DNA of 64,000 bases from Lineus longissimus (Eukaryota > Nemertea > Pilidiophora > Heteronemertea > Lineidae), in the NCBI RefSeq assembly GCF_910592395.1, contig NC_088309.1:21328599-21392598 (forward strand). The letters are read 5' to 3'. The notes below the pieces were generated by a model. That model searched no databases. It had not been told where the DNA came from and was given only the letters and a program-made list of their open reading frames with translations. The position numbers and the translations under genes are program-made. Positions within the stretch are counted from its first letter, which is position 1. Each line of letters begins with the position of its first letter. Below, in pieces: positions 1 to 11,751 of the stretch.

Positions 1-75
1 CCCAACTTGCCAACCAAAGAATAACCAACGCATATTTTTGACAAGCGTTATAGCAAGAAAAAAACCTCAACCCAA

Positions 76-192
76 GACGATGATGATGATGAGGAGGAGG
101 ATCACGATGGTGTATATGATGATGATGATGATGATGACGACGACGACGACGACGATGATGGTGATGGCGATAGTGATGGTGATGGTGATGGT
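76..192. repeat. GAT/GAC-rich trinucleotide microsatellite
   Basis: A run of GAT, GAC, GAG and GGT triplets, imperfect and interrupted once by a GTGTAT segment. It would read as acidic residues in one frame, but the frame is not flanked by any recognisable coding sequence. I call it a simple repeat. Confidence 0.85.
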
Positions 193-3100
193 AATTTTCA
201 AAATTTGATACTTGTGTAAAATAATGAAAGTTCCATGTGGAAGTGACAGTATGAATATAGACAGTAATCGTGGCTATGAGGGATTTTAAGATACATGACA
301 TCTTTTTGGGCTATAAGATAGAAGATGAGATAAGATTCAGTATCTATCAACGAACTGAACGCAGACGCTACATTGGAAGGAGTTGAGTATTAACGTATCA
401 AGGGGGTTTCTTTATGGGATAAAGCAACGTTACATGAACTTTGAGTACGTGAACAATTTCTGTTACGTCGTCTGATTTTCTCTACGAGAAGGTAAAGGCG
501 TATCAATTTCCTGATACTAATACACCCCGTGGCCTTTTACGCAATAGATATAGTAATTGATTAATTATTTATCAAGTTCTTTAGCTGAAAGAAGTCATTG
601 ATAGCGATCAGAGTCGTTTCGAGGAGAGGCAGCTATTTCGTTGCACGTCAAGTAGTAGTTACCAAACGCGTAATCAATTTGTTTAATTGTGATTGCATCA
701 CAATGTAGAGCTTTAGAAACGCGATATGTTGGGCTTTGGAAAAGAGATGTGCACATAGGTCGGAACGCAGACTAAGGTGTGAAAATAACTAGTTGTGTAC
801 TATCATTATTATCATCAGATCAACAAAACTAAACCATTGGTGCCTCATATATATTTTCGTAAGCATCTCAAAACTCGTTCTGACCTTCACATTATTATAT
901 ACAGTATATTTACACCAATACATTGATAATTCAAAAAAGATGTTCATACCCAAAACACTAACGGAACAGTAATACCTATTGGCAGCCCATTTACTGTCGT
1001 CCGTCGGAATAGCACCAATACCAATTATTGTAAGGGTTTTAATGTGCCTTGAAATAGGCTGCAAGAACAGCGATAAAGCCGCTGCTGTGATGTTTAATTT
1101 TCCGCTTGCACGGGTCTATCGGAATGGGCGGCCGGGGAAGTGCGCAAAAGAGTTGACATTTGCGGCTCTATTAGAATTAACATACAAATTGATTTTAAAG
1201 TATCAATCAGACACATTTCGACCTTTCGTTAAATAGAACCTTTTTGGTGGGAAATTATACCGGGGAATATTCCGCACAGCCTACTCGTCGGGATTTCTGT
1301 CACTATTTCGCTACTGCGAATTTCGAGAAAGACTCTTACTTTGCTGTTGTAAGAGGCCACCAGGGAAACGCCAGTCCTGCTCATCTTGCGGGCTGAGGAA
1401 GGCAGGTCGTGTAACCTACATACATATCGAAATAGAGAGAATCTCGGGAAGAATGCATGGTGGCACATTGGAAGAGCGTCCGAATTACGATCGGAAGGTC
1501 TTGGGTACGGGCTCCTAACACGTTCAAAGGGTACACAGGTTATACACCATATTTCAGCACATCCATTTGTGTCTTCCTAACGTAAACCAAGGCAATGATA
1601 TCATCTTATCCCTAATAGGTCTTTATGAGGCCTAAAGAAGCATAAACAAAAAAGTGCCCCACATTTAGATCTCTTTATCCCCTTGTCGCATGTTGCCTTT
1701 GATTAAGTAATGCGCTGTCTTTTTCCAGATGCCATTCTTCCACTAATCGCTGACGGAGAAAAACTGGCCAGTGCATCAGAGGACAATGAATTGCTGGCTG
1801 CGAAGGAGCCATTGAGGATGGCTGGGCAGGTTGGAAACCAATCTCATGTCTCAAGCTGGTAAAAAATATTGCAAATACTGCAACGCACATTCGCATGCTT
1901 TGAAGACATTTGGAAGTGTGTCCGTTTTTTCAATTTTTTTTCTGCCACACCCTATATAGTAATCATTATCTTAAGGAATCCCTGACACTCGCCTTCTTCC
2001 AGAACCTACGCCACATCGTTACCTCCTTACTAGTGGGCAAAAGACACTTGAGCATCAGCTACTGGTCGCTAATGACTACCCTGGGGCATTTCCTCTGTAC
2101 GGGATCAAATGTTGAAAAATAGATAATGTTAGCATGACTTGAAAATGAGCAATGTTAGTGGTAGAATAACCACAATCTACCTCAGCGGGGAATATAAGCA
2201 AAGCTAAGAATGGAACCACACATCACATAAGTGTAAGCCTAAAATTAGCGATGCTTGAAAGAATGCAGAATCACAGATCAATCTGAGTGGGAAACAGGCA
2301 CGACTAGAATAGGATCTGAAAACATTGAATTGTGCACAAAACGTAGGTTGTGAAAGAAGCACTCGCATCTCATAACTGAAGATCGGTTTAAAACGCCAGA
2401 GATTGTCATTAACGTGCTTAGCGCCGTTGAAGTGTACTCTTCCTTTGTTTCGCTCATAGTGCTTCTCAATTGATTTGTTCCTAATTGAATTCGCAGAGGG
2501 TGTTCTGTTGTACGAGAATACCAACAAAACGCCATGATATTTGAAGCATTATCAAGACACTCAGCTTTAAATGGCTTTATTATCCAAGCTGTTTCATCAT
2601 TAACCCAATCAAAGGTGATTGATTCAAAACATCAATTGAAAGTACCAAAAAGTAACTTAAAAGCAACCATCCGTGTTCGTGTTGTTTATAACTCATATTT
2701 TGCGCAGTTTTTGTCTTTGTATGTTGGAAGAAACGAAATAGGTCACTAATTGTCTACAAATGTATTGAAAATTCACCTTTTTCAATTCTTTGAGCTTTTT
2801 TTACTTGAATCGTCAAGATCGATATATAGGGTCTGTTGTCATTGGGAATAGAGGTTTGTTCTTAATTGAACGTGTCTGCAGCATTGTTTTTTGTCGCCAA
2901 TACCCAGAACATTCTGCTGGTAAGATTGCCGCGTTTCGGTTTCTTCACAAGAAAAAAAAAACCCGAACGGCCAAAATCGGCCTAAAACGAATGGAAAGGG
3001 ACTATTAACATTCATAAAAGGGCTGGCGTTCAAATAAACGAAACTAAACCAATGTGAAATCAGATGCCAGATATATACATGTAGCTTTATCCCACTCTCC

Positions 3101-3660
3101 TCCCTCTCTTATATAGATCTTACACTTGCAGATTTATGGAACATTGTGAGTGTACCCTAGGAGGGACACGGATTTGCGTCCGTTGAGTGCTGATCTAGTA
3201 CTGATCTATATATATATCATGACCCATGACATATGGATCTACCAGGAAACTCTTTTCTCTCATCACATACGACTGCAAAGTGCATGTGACCTTATGACGT
3301 CATCATAAATTCCAGGGCTATGTGCAAACGAGGTTGATGCAGCGGTGTCATCTAGCGCAGATCAACTGTAAACGCTATCTAAATCTAATTGGTAATTACA
3401 ACTCATTAACTGATGAGACTATTCATTAACGAGATCATTCCGCCTCGATACATCGTTTTAGTTAATTGTGATAATGTTTATCCAATCACTATGAAATGAG
3501 AATGGGAGACATTGTTGGCTGGCATCTAATTCATGTCTTTATTGAAACAAACAAAATGAGGCAATCATAATTGTTTAGCGAATTGGTGTCGCCATCCCCT
3601 AATAATGAAGCGATTTCATGCAAGCATATTCATAAAGAAAATGAACTCTAGGCTAGATGT
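193..3660. other. Non-coding stretch, no gene recognised
   Basis: Only short open frames (at most about 107 codons, overlapping on opposite strands) occur here and none shows a known motif, signal peptide or splice-consistent continuation. There is a short TATATATA run near 3207. I see no RNA gene. Confidence 0.5.
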
Positions 3661-4149
3661 GTATTGGTTTTAAAGGACAAAGCTACTGCTCCTGTTTAAC
3701 AATTTAAATGTAATTTGACCATAACGCTGCATTCAGGGACGACTCTTTTGAAATAATAAATGTGATTGTGTTGATATTAATAATGGAAACAATACCTATA
3801 TAATAACAGATACGGTTACATGAAATAACACGAGAAATAGTTCGCCATTAACTCTGATTCGTTTTTACTAAACTTAATTCTTCAGAAAGCAAAACGCCGG
3901 GCAACGCGGGAAGCTGATCTAAATCAGGCAAAGTACATATGTCCAGGAAGCAATTCCGGCATGTCAAAAGACCACAGGGATACTGTATCTTATTTACATG
4001 TTAGAGTTAATAGACGCTGCAGTTTATTTCATATTCATCGTGCATTTTTTGAATACGTCACTGTCAAGAAATTGCGTTGAACGAAATTAAACTTGACGAA
4101 GAAGCGCCACTGTCTTGGAAAAACCATCTTTAGAAATTACTTCCTATTA

Positions 4150-4318
4150 TACTATTCTGGTAGGAAAGCTTTTCGATTCTAGTTAGAAGAAACACCTACG
4201 GGAATATTTCTTTGTTCGATGCAGGTAAGAAAAAACAGCTTCGGAAATAATTTTCTGATTCTGGTAGGAATAGACAGTTTTGGAAACAACACTTGGATTC
4301 TGGTGAGAATGTTGAAAA
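4150..4318 (+). repeat. Degenerate ~40-bp array with splice-donor-like cores, upstream of GPCR copy 1
   Basis: Five diverged repeats built around GATTCTGGTAAGAA, near 4154, 4175, 4217, 4256 and 4294, spaced about 20-42 bp. Each core resembles a 5' splice site (GGTAAG, GGTAGG, GGTGAG). The same array precedes copies 2 (about 7379-7535) and 3 (about 9727-9925). It ends roughly 45 bp before the start codon at 4360. Confidence 0.6.
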
Positions 4319-4359
4319 AACCCTCCAAATGTCGATCATAATTATATATATTAACTACA

Positions 4360-5367
4360 ATGGAGAGACAAGTTGTAAATTCGTCAATGCCGTCATTCGA
4401 TGTTTCTACTCCGGGCAATGATGCCGCGCACTCATCGCTGAAATTCGTGGTAGATCAGGTCGTCGACGCCGTAACCGTTCCCATACCGCCCATTCTCATG
4501 GTTGCAGGCCTAATTGGAAACGCTCTAAGCTTTCGGCTTATGAACCAGAAAAAATACGAAAAAAGCACGACATGTTTTTATATGCGGTGCATGGCCGTCT
4601 CGGATTCTTTCTACATCTACGGGAGAATGTTTCTGCGCTTTCTTCTTGTAGTAGCCCCGCATCTCTTCAAAGGCGACTGGGTGAACAAACCGTTTTGCCT
4701 CTACTACAAAGTTAGCATTTCTATCGGTGTTTCCATTTCCCCCTGGATTCTGGTTGTAATGGCTTTCGACCGTTTCCTTGCAGTAACATGGCCACTGAAA
4801 GCTACAGCGATCTGCACAATGGGTCGCGCGAAGATCACAGCGTTTTGCATATTTCTGCTGGGCATCAGTGGAAGTATGATTGTCACGTCAACAAAGTTCC
4901 AGGAAAAGTACAAATACTGGTTTTGTCCGTATAACTTCGTACCTCCCTGGGACGAGATATATTCCTTCATCGAAGTATCATACATCGCATTTCTACCAAT
5001 CGTTACACTTGTCGTATTTAACTTTGGTATCCTGGCGGCGGTTCAAAGAAGTAAACGGAACAGAGAACTTACTAAATCAACGGGTAGCTCTTCTAGTGAT
5101 TCGTCCATCACTGTGGCAACGATACTTGTCACCAGTTCCTTCATCGTATTCCAATTGTCTGACAAGATGAACAATTTCTTTTGGGCAAATTGGAAAGGTG
5201 AGGACACTCCGAATGTACAACTCATAAGGCGTCTGATGGTTAATGTAGGCGTTCTTGTTGAAAATATGAATTATATCCTAAATTCATATATCTACGTTTT
5301 GAGCTGCAAACGGCTCAGGAAAGAGATGTTGGAAATTATTTGTGCTTGTCGATCGAGACGAGTTTAG
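4360..5367 (+). CDS. Intronless class A (rhodopsin-like) GPCR, orphan, copy 1
   Basis: A single 335-residue frame with seven hydrophobic segments, the usual size for a short peptide-type receptor of the plasma membrane. Class A landmarks are visible: GN in TM1 (N54), D82 in TM2, C113 at the top of TM3 paired with C189 in the second extracellular loop, DRF (137-139) in place of DRY, P213 in TM5 and NSYIY (308-312) in place of NPxxY. TM6 lacks the usual CWxP and reads FIVFQLSDK. N7 is in an NSS glycosylation sequon, and the third cytoplasmic loop carries a serine-rich stretch (243-249). The C-tail is short and ends CACRSRRV. The start is the ATG shared with copy 3 (4360 and 9967). The ligand is unknown; the general look is of lineage-expanded invertebrate peptide receptors (FMRFamide or TRH-receptor-like), which is inference. 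Confidence 0.9.
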   Translation: MERQVVNSSMPSFDVSTPGNDAAHSSLKFVVDQVVDAVTVPIPPILMVAGLIGNALSFRLMNQKKYEKSTTCFYMRCMAVSDSFYIYGRMFLRFLLVVAPHLFKGDWVNKPFCLYYKVSISIGVSISPWILVVMAFDRFLAVTWPLKATAICTMGRAKITAFCIFLLGISGSMIVTSTKFQEKYKYWFCPYNFVPPWDEIYSFIEVSYIAFLPIVTLVVFNFGILAAVQRSKRNRELTKSTGSSSSDSSITVATILVTSSFIVFQLSDKMNNFFWANWKGEDTPNVQLIRRLMVNVGVLVENMNYILNSYIYVLSCKRLRKEMLEIICACRSRRV

Positions 5368-7570
5368 TCATTGTGACGAAGTCTGGCCTTACAGCCCATA
5401 TCTTGTTTCACAGGCGCATGAGTTACTCCGACAACTGCTCTCAACATGTCAGTGAAAAACAAGAACTCACCTCGGAATACGATGTTCAAGTGAAGTGAGA
5501 GATTTCCACACCTTTGCTCCTGAAAGGACCATTGGCATTATAAAGGGCAATATTACCCAACTGTCGGCTGCCCAGTTACCTCCTATTCTTCATAAGTAGT
5601 TTCCGTCAACAAATTGCACAAAAAAAGAAAAATTCCAAATCGGACTGAGTTATCACGCTTTTCCGATGTTGACTCCGGTTTGACCCGAGTTAGCTCTCCA
5701 TGCGTCGATCCTTTCCATCTAGTACGATGCACGAGTGAGGCGCTTCCTGAAGCCATGGATCTACAGTGACTTCTTGGTGCTGATACCCCGCTACGACTGC
5801 GACGATGGAAATGACGTTGTGTCGTAGAGCTGGGTGACGTGAACTTGGATCTCGGCGGGCACTCACATGGCGGGAAAGGTCTTTCGTACTGAAAAAAGCG
5901 AATAACGCGTTTTTCTACTACTTAAGAGCTGATGAATCTAGATTGGAAAAGCATCAAACGCGTTCAGAAAAATAGTTTACTGATGAACCAGAAGAAGATC
6001 AAACATACTGAAATTAAAAGCCGTCCATTCCTTTAATCCGTCAATAACATGTAACCATGACGTTTGACAGAAATGTTCTAGGAGAATATCAATTCCTATA
6101 CACCGGTGACCATCGGCTAACCCGTACATTAACCAAATAAAGTATGTTGACCGTTAGTAAGCAAACCGATCAATCGGTAAACGAACAATGTCAGGTATAA
6201 TGCTGACCGACCAGTGGAGACATTACGGTTGACTCATATCAAACGATGCATCCATTATTATCATCGGAGGATAAAATCAGTCATATACATACAACGGGCA
6301 TGCTTTCAAGTAGGGTAATTTGGCCACAGTAAAACGGAAGGCATCGTAGATTTCTGCATACACGAAGAGTGTCATCACCCACTCAGTCAGTGATAACGAA
6401 AGCATCCGATGCAAACAACACTTGGTCCGACTGCGGTGTGCGTATTGGCCTACCGAAATGTCAACACTGAAAGCGATATTTTTTGGCTGCAATGACATTC
6501 GGGTCACGTTTTTCCAAGTAAATGCATGGGGCCGGCAACCATGACTATCTCCTTTGTCCCTCCACCATAAGGCCTAGTTTCCCCTTATGACATCACTATT
6601 TCGGACACTCAGCGCCCCATTTCTGGAAAGGTGTATATAATGCATAATTTAAATCATGTGGCAGAGGGCAGAGTTCTGTTGCCATTCCTTGAAAATAAAG
6701 GTCCCTCGACCCCCCAACACACTTGAATGCCTTTAATGACGGACAAATGGGAAAAAGTAAGTTCCAATGCAAGCCACCAATTTCGGGAAGCATGTATATT
6801 GGAGTTGTACTAGTATATGCATATCATGGATAGCTGAATGTGTACTGAAAATGATACTTTGACTGAAGCCGACACAATGTTACCATAAGGGTTGCTTGAT
6901 CATGTTACAAATAGTTTTGCGGCGTTTAATAGGACAAAGCGTCTCCTTCCGTTTAGCAATATAATTTGACCACAAAGGTGAATTCAGGGACGGCTCATTC
7001 ATTGATAATGAATGTGATTTTGTTAAGTATAACGAACACAATAGCTCAGAAACTGTTACATAAAATAATACGCCATCAACTCGGATACATATTTTACTGA
7101 TTACTTTATTCATAATATTCTACACGAAACAAAACGCCGGGCTGAAGGTGCGAGGCTGTTCTGAATGAAGAAACGTATAAGGAAGCAAGCCTAGTTTACC
7201 AAAAGACATACATGTACTTAGTTTTATTTACATGAACGGGTTATGATCCATCGTGGACGCTGCATTTTATTTCATACTATTCATTGTGCACTTTGTGAAA
7301 TAATACTCGTCATTTTCCCGAAATTGCGTTAGACGAATTAACAGAAATGGAGAAGCATCACTGTATATACGAGATTCTCGACTCTGATAGATAGAAACCT
7401 CGTTGGAAATTACTTCCTATATTCTGGTAAGAAAAGCTTTTCGATTCTGCTTCGAAACAGCTACGGACATATTTGCTTCTTCAGTGCTGGTAAAAGAAAC
7501 AGCTTCGAAAATGGTGATTCGATTCTGGTAAGATAATACAGTTTTGGACACAACACTTAAATTTGCAAAT

Positions 7571-8565
7571 ATGTCAACACCGTCACTTGCTGTTTTTACT
7601 CCGGGCAATGATGCTGCACACTCATCACTGAAATTCGCGGTAGACGAAGCCATCTTCGCCGTAACCATTCCCATACCACCAATTCTCATGGTAGTAGGCC
7701 TAATTGGGAACGCTCTAAGCTTTCGGCTTATGAGCCAAAAAAAGTACGAAAAGAGCACGACATGTTTTTATATGCGGTGCATGGCCGTCTCGGATTCTTT
7801 CTACATCTACGGGAGAATGTTTCTGCGATTTCTTATGGTAGTGGCCCCGCATCTCTTCAAAGACGAATGGGTGAAGAAACCAGTTTGCCTCTACTACAAA
7901 GTCAATATTTCCATCAGCGTCGCTATTTCGCCCTGGATTCTCGTTGCAATGGCTTTCGACCGTTTCCTCGCCTTAACGTGGCCACTGAAAGCTCCAGTGA
8001 TCTGCACAATGGGTCGCGCGAAGATTACAGCATTGTGCATATTTCTGCTTGGCATTAGCGGCAGTATGGCAGCTACGGCCACGAAGTTCCAGGAAAAGTA
8101 CAAATTCTGGGTCTGTCCGTATGCCTTCGATCCTCCCTGGGACGAGATATTTTCGCTCATCGAAGTATCATACGTTGCATTTTTACCGATCGTCACGCTG
8201 GTTGTATTTAACTTTGGTATCCTGGCGGCGGTTCAAGAAGTAAACGAAACAGGCAACTCATTAAATCTACGGGTAGCTCTTCTAGTGATTCGTCTATCAC
8301 TTTGGCAACGATACTTGTCACCACTTGTTTTATTGTATTCCAATTGTCGGACAAGATGAATAATTTCTTTTGGGCAAATTGGAAAGGTGAGGACACTCAA
8401 AATTTACTACTCATTAAGAGTCTGATGCTAAACGTTAGCGTTCTTATTGAATATATGAATTATGTCATGAATTCATATATCTACGTTTTGAGCTGCAAAC
8501 GGCTCAGGAAAGAGATGTTGGAAATTATTTGTGCTTGTCGATCGAGACGAGTTGAGTTATCGTGA
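7571..8565 (+). pseudogene. Class A GPCR copy 2, broken by a 1-bp deletion
   Basis: Homologous along its whole length to the receptors at 4360 and 9967. The first frame runs from an ATG at 7571 through TM1-TM5. At about 8235 one A is missing from a run present in both sister copies (gttcaaagaag there, gttcaagaag here). The frame then shifts and terminates at 8359. The TM6-TM7 and C-tail part continues open in another frame to 8565. The first residues of the sister proteins are missing as well, because the upstream region that holds their ATG has been lost. It could be a true pseudogene, a segregating null allele or an assembly error in a short A run. If it is expressed as is, the product would have five TM segments. 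Confidence 0.85.
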
Positions 8566-8664
8566 CGAAGTCTGGCCTTGTACAACCAATACATATCTGG
8601 TGTTACAGGAGCTTGATATTACATGTATATCATCTACACGACTTATACAAGACAGATGGACACT

Positions 8665-8730
8665 CAATTACATTTTCAGCGTAGTTTGCATTCTTAAAAG
8701 AATGCACAAACTACACTGAAAATGTAATTG
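8665..8730 (+). repeat. Long near-perfect hairpin downstream of GPCR copy 2
   Basis: The arm at 8665-8695 pairs with 8698-8730 with one mismatch and one 2-nt bulge, leaving only a 2-nt loop between arms. It lies about 100 bp past the end of the broken receptor and has no counterpart that I see in units 1 or 3. It could be a tiny foldback element or a small-RNA precursor. Confidence 0.75.
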
Positions 8731-9235
8731 TATGAGTAACTCCGACAACTGATCTCAACATGACAATGAAAAACAAGAACTCCCCTCAGAATTACGATGT
8801 ATGGTAAGAGATTTCTATAGCTGTGCATCTGATCCGTTAACTAACCATGATGTTTGACAGAAATGTTCAAGAGCAATATCAATTCTGATACACCGGTGAC
8901 CCTCGACTGACCTACTGAATTTTAGGTAGGGCAAGCGTTGGCGTAATAAAAGTAATACGTTCTTGGCTAGCAAAGACATTCGGGTTACGTTTTCCAAGTA
9001 AAAGCAGAGGGATCGAGAGAACTATATTTTCAAGCAATGTCAAAAAAACTCTGTCCTCTGCCACATGGTGTAAATTATACATTGTGTGTGACTTGTGTAT
9101 ATGCATATCATCAAGTATGGATTAATCTATACTTGATATCATGAATGCCTGAACGTATTCTGAAAGCAAAAAATTATATTTTGAGTGAAGCTGACACGAT
9201 GTTATACAATGGGGGTTGCTTGATCATGTTGCAAA

Positions 9236-11575
9236 TTTAAAGGACAAAGCGCCTCCTTCTGTTTAACAATGTACATGTAATTTGACCAAAACTCTGAATT
9301 CAGGGACGGCTCCTTTTGAAGAAAAAAAATGTTAGGTATAATGAACACAATAAACTTTATATTCATGTAATTAAAGATACAGTTGAATGAAATGATACGA
9401 GAAATAGTACGCCATCAACTCTTGATTATTTTTTATTAAACTTGAATTTTACATACATGAAGCAAAACGGCGGGATCAGGTGGGAGGCTGATTTGAATCA
9501 AGCAACGTACATGTATAACGAAGCAAGCCCGGCATGCAAGAAGATATCTTGTATCTTATTTACATGAAAGTGTTATCATGATCCATCGAAGACGCTGCAT
9601 TTTCTTTCATACTAGTCTACATCATTCATCGTGCGCTTTGCGAAATAAAACACGTCACATTCAAGAAATTGCTTTGGACAAATTAACAAAACTTATAGAA
9701 GAAGCATCACTGTTAATACGACATTCGATTTTGGTAGAAATATCTTTGAAAATAACTTCCTATTCCTATTATGGTAAGAACACTTTTCTCGATTCTGGTT
9801 AGAAGAAATAGCTATACGGGAATATTTGTTTGTTCGATGCTGGTAAAAGAAACAGCTTCGGAAATAATGTTTCGATTCTGGTAAGATAGTAAAGTTTTGG
9901 ACACAACACTTGGATTCTGGTGAGAATGTTATGAACACCTCGAAAGGTCGATCATGCTTAACTACAATGGAGCGACAAGTCGTAAATTCGTCCATACCGT
10001 CATTTCGTGTTTTTACTCCGAGCAATGATCCCGCACACTCATCGCTGAAATTCGCCATAGATGTGGCCGTCTACACCGTAACTATTCCCATACCGCCAAT
10101 TCTCATGGTTGCAGGCCTTATTGGAAACGCTCTAAGCTTTCGGCTCATGAGCCAGAAAAAATACGAAAAAAGCACGACATGTTTTTATATGCGATGCATG
10201 GCAGTTTCGGATTCTTTCTACATCTACGGGAGAATGTTTCTGCGCTTTCTTCTTGTAGTAGCCCCGCATCTCTTCAAAGGCAAATTGGTGAATAAACAGG
10301 TTTGTCTCTACTACAAAGTCAATATTTCTATCAGCGTCGCCATTTCGCCCTGGATTCTGGTTGTAATGGCTTTCGACCGTTTCCTCGCCGTAACGTGGCC
10401 ACTGAAAGCTCCAGTGATCTGCACAATGGGTCGCGCGAAGATCACAGCATTTTGCATATTTCTGCTTGGCATCAGCGGCAGTATGGTAGTCACATCCACG
10501 AAGTTTCAGGAAAAGTACAAATACTGGGTTTGTCCGTATACCTTCGATCCTCCCTGGGACGAGATATATTCCTTCATCGAAATATCATACATCGGTTTCC
10601 TACCAATCGTCCTGCTTGTTGTATTTAACTTTGGTATCCTGGCGGCGGTTCAAAGAAGTAAACGGAACAGAGAACTTACTAAATCAACGGGTAGCTCTTC
10701 TAGTGATTCGTCTATCACTTTGGCAACGATACTTGTGACCACTTGCTTTATTGTATTCCAATTGTCGGACAAGATGAATAATTTCTTTTGGGCAAATTGG
10801 AAAGGGGAGGTCACTCCAAATTTACTACTGATAAAGCCTCTGATGCTAAACGTTGGCGTACTTATTGAATATATGAATTATGTCCTGAATTCATTTATCT
10901 ACGTTTTGAGCTGCAAACGGCTCAGGAAAGAGATGTTGGAAATTATTTGTGCTTGTCGATCGAGACGAGTTAAGTAATTGTGACGAAGTTCAGCCTTGTA
11001 CAACCCATATCCTGTGTTACAGGAGCTTGAGTTATCATTTAATCGAGCGAAACGAGACAGATGATTACTAAATTCAGGAGAATTTGAATTACACGGAGGC
11101 AAAAATCTAATTACATATGTGCATGAGTAAACTCGGAAAGTCAATGAAAAAATGTACGGAAACAAGAACTATTCTTAGAATACGTCGTTAAGTAAGGTAA
11201 GAAATTTCTACAGCTGTGCACATTAATCCATCAACTAACCATCAGTTCCAATACACCGGTGACCATCGACTAACCCGTTCCTTAAAGCAGGCGAGACGAA
11301 ATGTGGCGATATATCATTTCTACTCGGATCTTTCCGAGTACGGAACGTTACAGCAAAAAAATCCGTTCTTGACTTTACGGGAGCAAGAGGGTTAACCGCT
11401 GTGTACCGTCTATATGGAAACTGATCAATCGGTAAACGAACAATGTCAGGTAAAATACGGACCGACCAGTGGAGACATTACGGTTGGCTCACATCAAACG
11501 ATGCGTCCATTATATATTATTGTATCTTTGAGGGATAAATCAGTCGTATACATGCATTAGTGCATGCTTTAGGGT
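9236..11575 (+). repeat. Tandem GPCR unit, copy 3
   Basis: Third copy of the duplicated block, with the same order of upstream blocks, donor-like array, receptor and downstream blocks ('acaccggtgacc' near 11253, 'cggtaaacgaacaatgtcagg' type near 11431). Homology to unit 1 fades at about 11575. Confidence 0.75.
9967..10977 (+). CDS. Intronless class A (rhodopsin-like) GPCR, orphan, copy 3
   Basis: A 336-residue receptor, very similar to copy 1 over its whole length and almost identical in TM1-TM3 and from TM5 to the C-tail. It shares GN in TM1, D in TM2, the TM3/ECL2 cysteine pair, DRF for DRY, a TM6 without CWxP and NSFIY in place of NPxxY. I chose the ATG at 9967 because it aligns with the ATG of copy 1; an in-frame ATG at 9931 would add 12 residues. 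Most differences from copy 1 lie in the N-terminal tail, the first extracellular loop (GKLVNKQ against GDWVNKP), TM4-TM5 and the third extracellular loop, which are the places expected to affect ligand choice. Upstream sits the donor-like repeat array (about 9727-9925). No TATA box is obvious. Confidence 0.9.
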   Translation: MERQVVNSSIPSFRVFTPSNDPAHSSLKFAIDVAVYTVTIPIPPILMVAGLIGNALSFRLMSQKKYEKSTTCFYMRCMAVSDSFYIYGRMFLRFLLVVAPHLFKGKLVNKQVCLYYKVNISISVAISPWILVVMAFDRFLAVTWPLKAPVICTMGRAKITAFCIFLLGISGSMVVTSTKFQEKYKYWVCPYTFDPPWDEIYSFIEISYIGFLPIVLLVVFNFGILAAVQRSKRNRELTKSTGSSSSDSSITLATILVTTCFIVFQLSDKMNNFFWANWKGEVTPNLLLIKPLMLNVGVLIEYMNYVLNSFIYVLSCKRLRKEMLEIICACRSRRVK

Positions 11576-11751
11576 CATGTCTGAAAACAAACCCTGTATT
11601 GCGAGAGTGCTAAAGTACATGTATACATATTGTTGCACTATATTTGTGTTTACAAGCCTATGCTGCTGCATCCATGTGTAATTTGACTGACACTAAAGTC
11701 TCGATCAACACTAACAAACATTAAGGGTGTTCAGTCATGTTAGTGAAAGCG

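Larger units (their letters stand above)
3672..6900 (+). repeat. Tandem GPCR unit, copy 1
   Basis: First of three head-to-tail copies of a block with a conserved 5' flank (starting about 3672 with a 'aggacaaagc' block), an intronless GPCR reading frame and a conserved 3' flank. The 3' flank includes an 'acaccggtgacc' block near 6099 and a 'cggtaaacgaacaatgtcagg' type block near 6175. Homology covers non-coding as well as coding DNA, so the copies arose by segmental duplication and not by retroposition. The right boundary is approximate. Confidence 0.8.
6925..9235 (+). repeat. Tandem GPCR unit, copy 2
   Basis: Second copy of the duplicated block. Its right end (about 9185-9235) matches the right end of unit 1 (about 6860-6925), including a 'gttgcttgatcatgtt' segment, which helps place the junctions. 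It lacks the roughly 90-bp 'cggtaaacgaac' block kept by units 1 and 3, so it has been internally deleted. It is the unit with the broken receptor. Confidence 0.75.

Noticed and set aside
7544-8359. A 271-codon open frame read as a separate, shorter receptor
   Set aside because: The last 40 or so codons after about 8236 are out of frame with both sister genes and lose TM6-TM7, so this is the front part of a frameshifted copy and not a different protein.
9910-9966. N-terminal extension of GPCR copy 3
   Set aside because: It begins at a TTG and translates the donor-like repeat. Copy 1 has no such extension and the ATG at 9967 aligns with that of copy 1.
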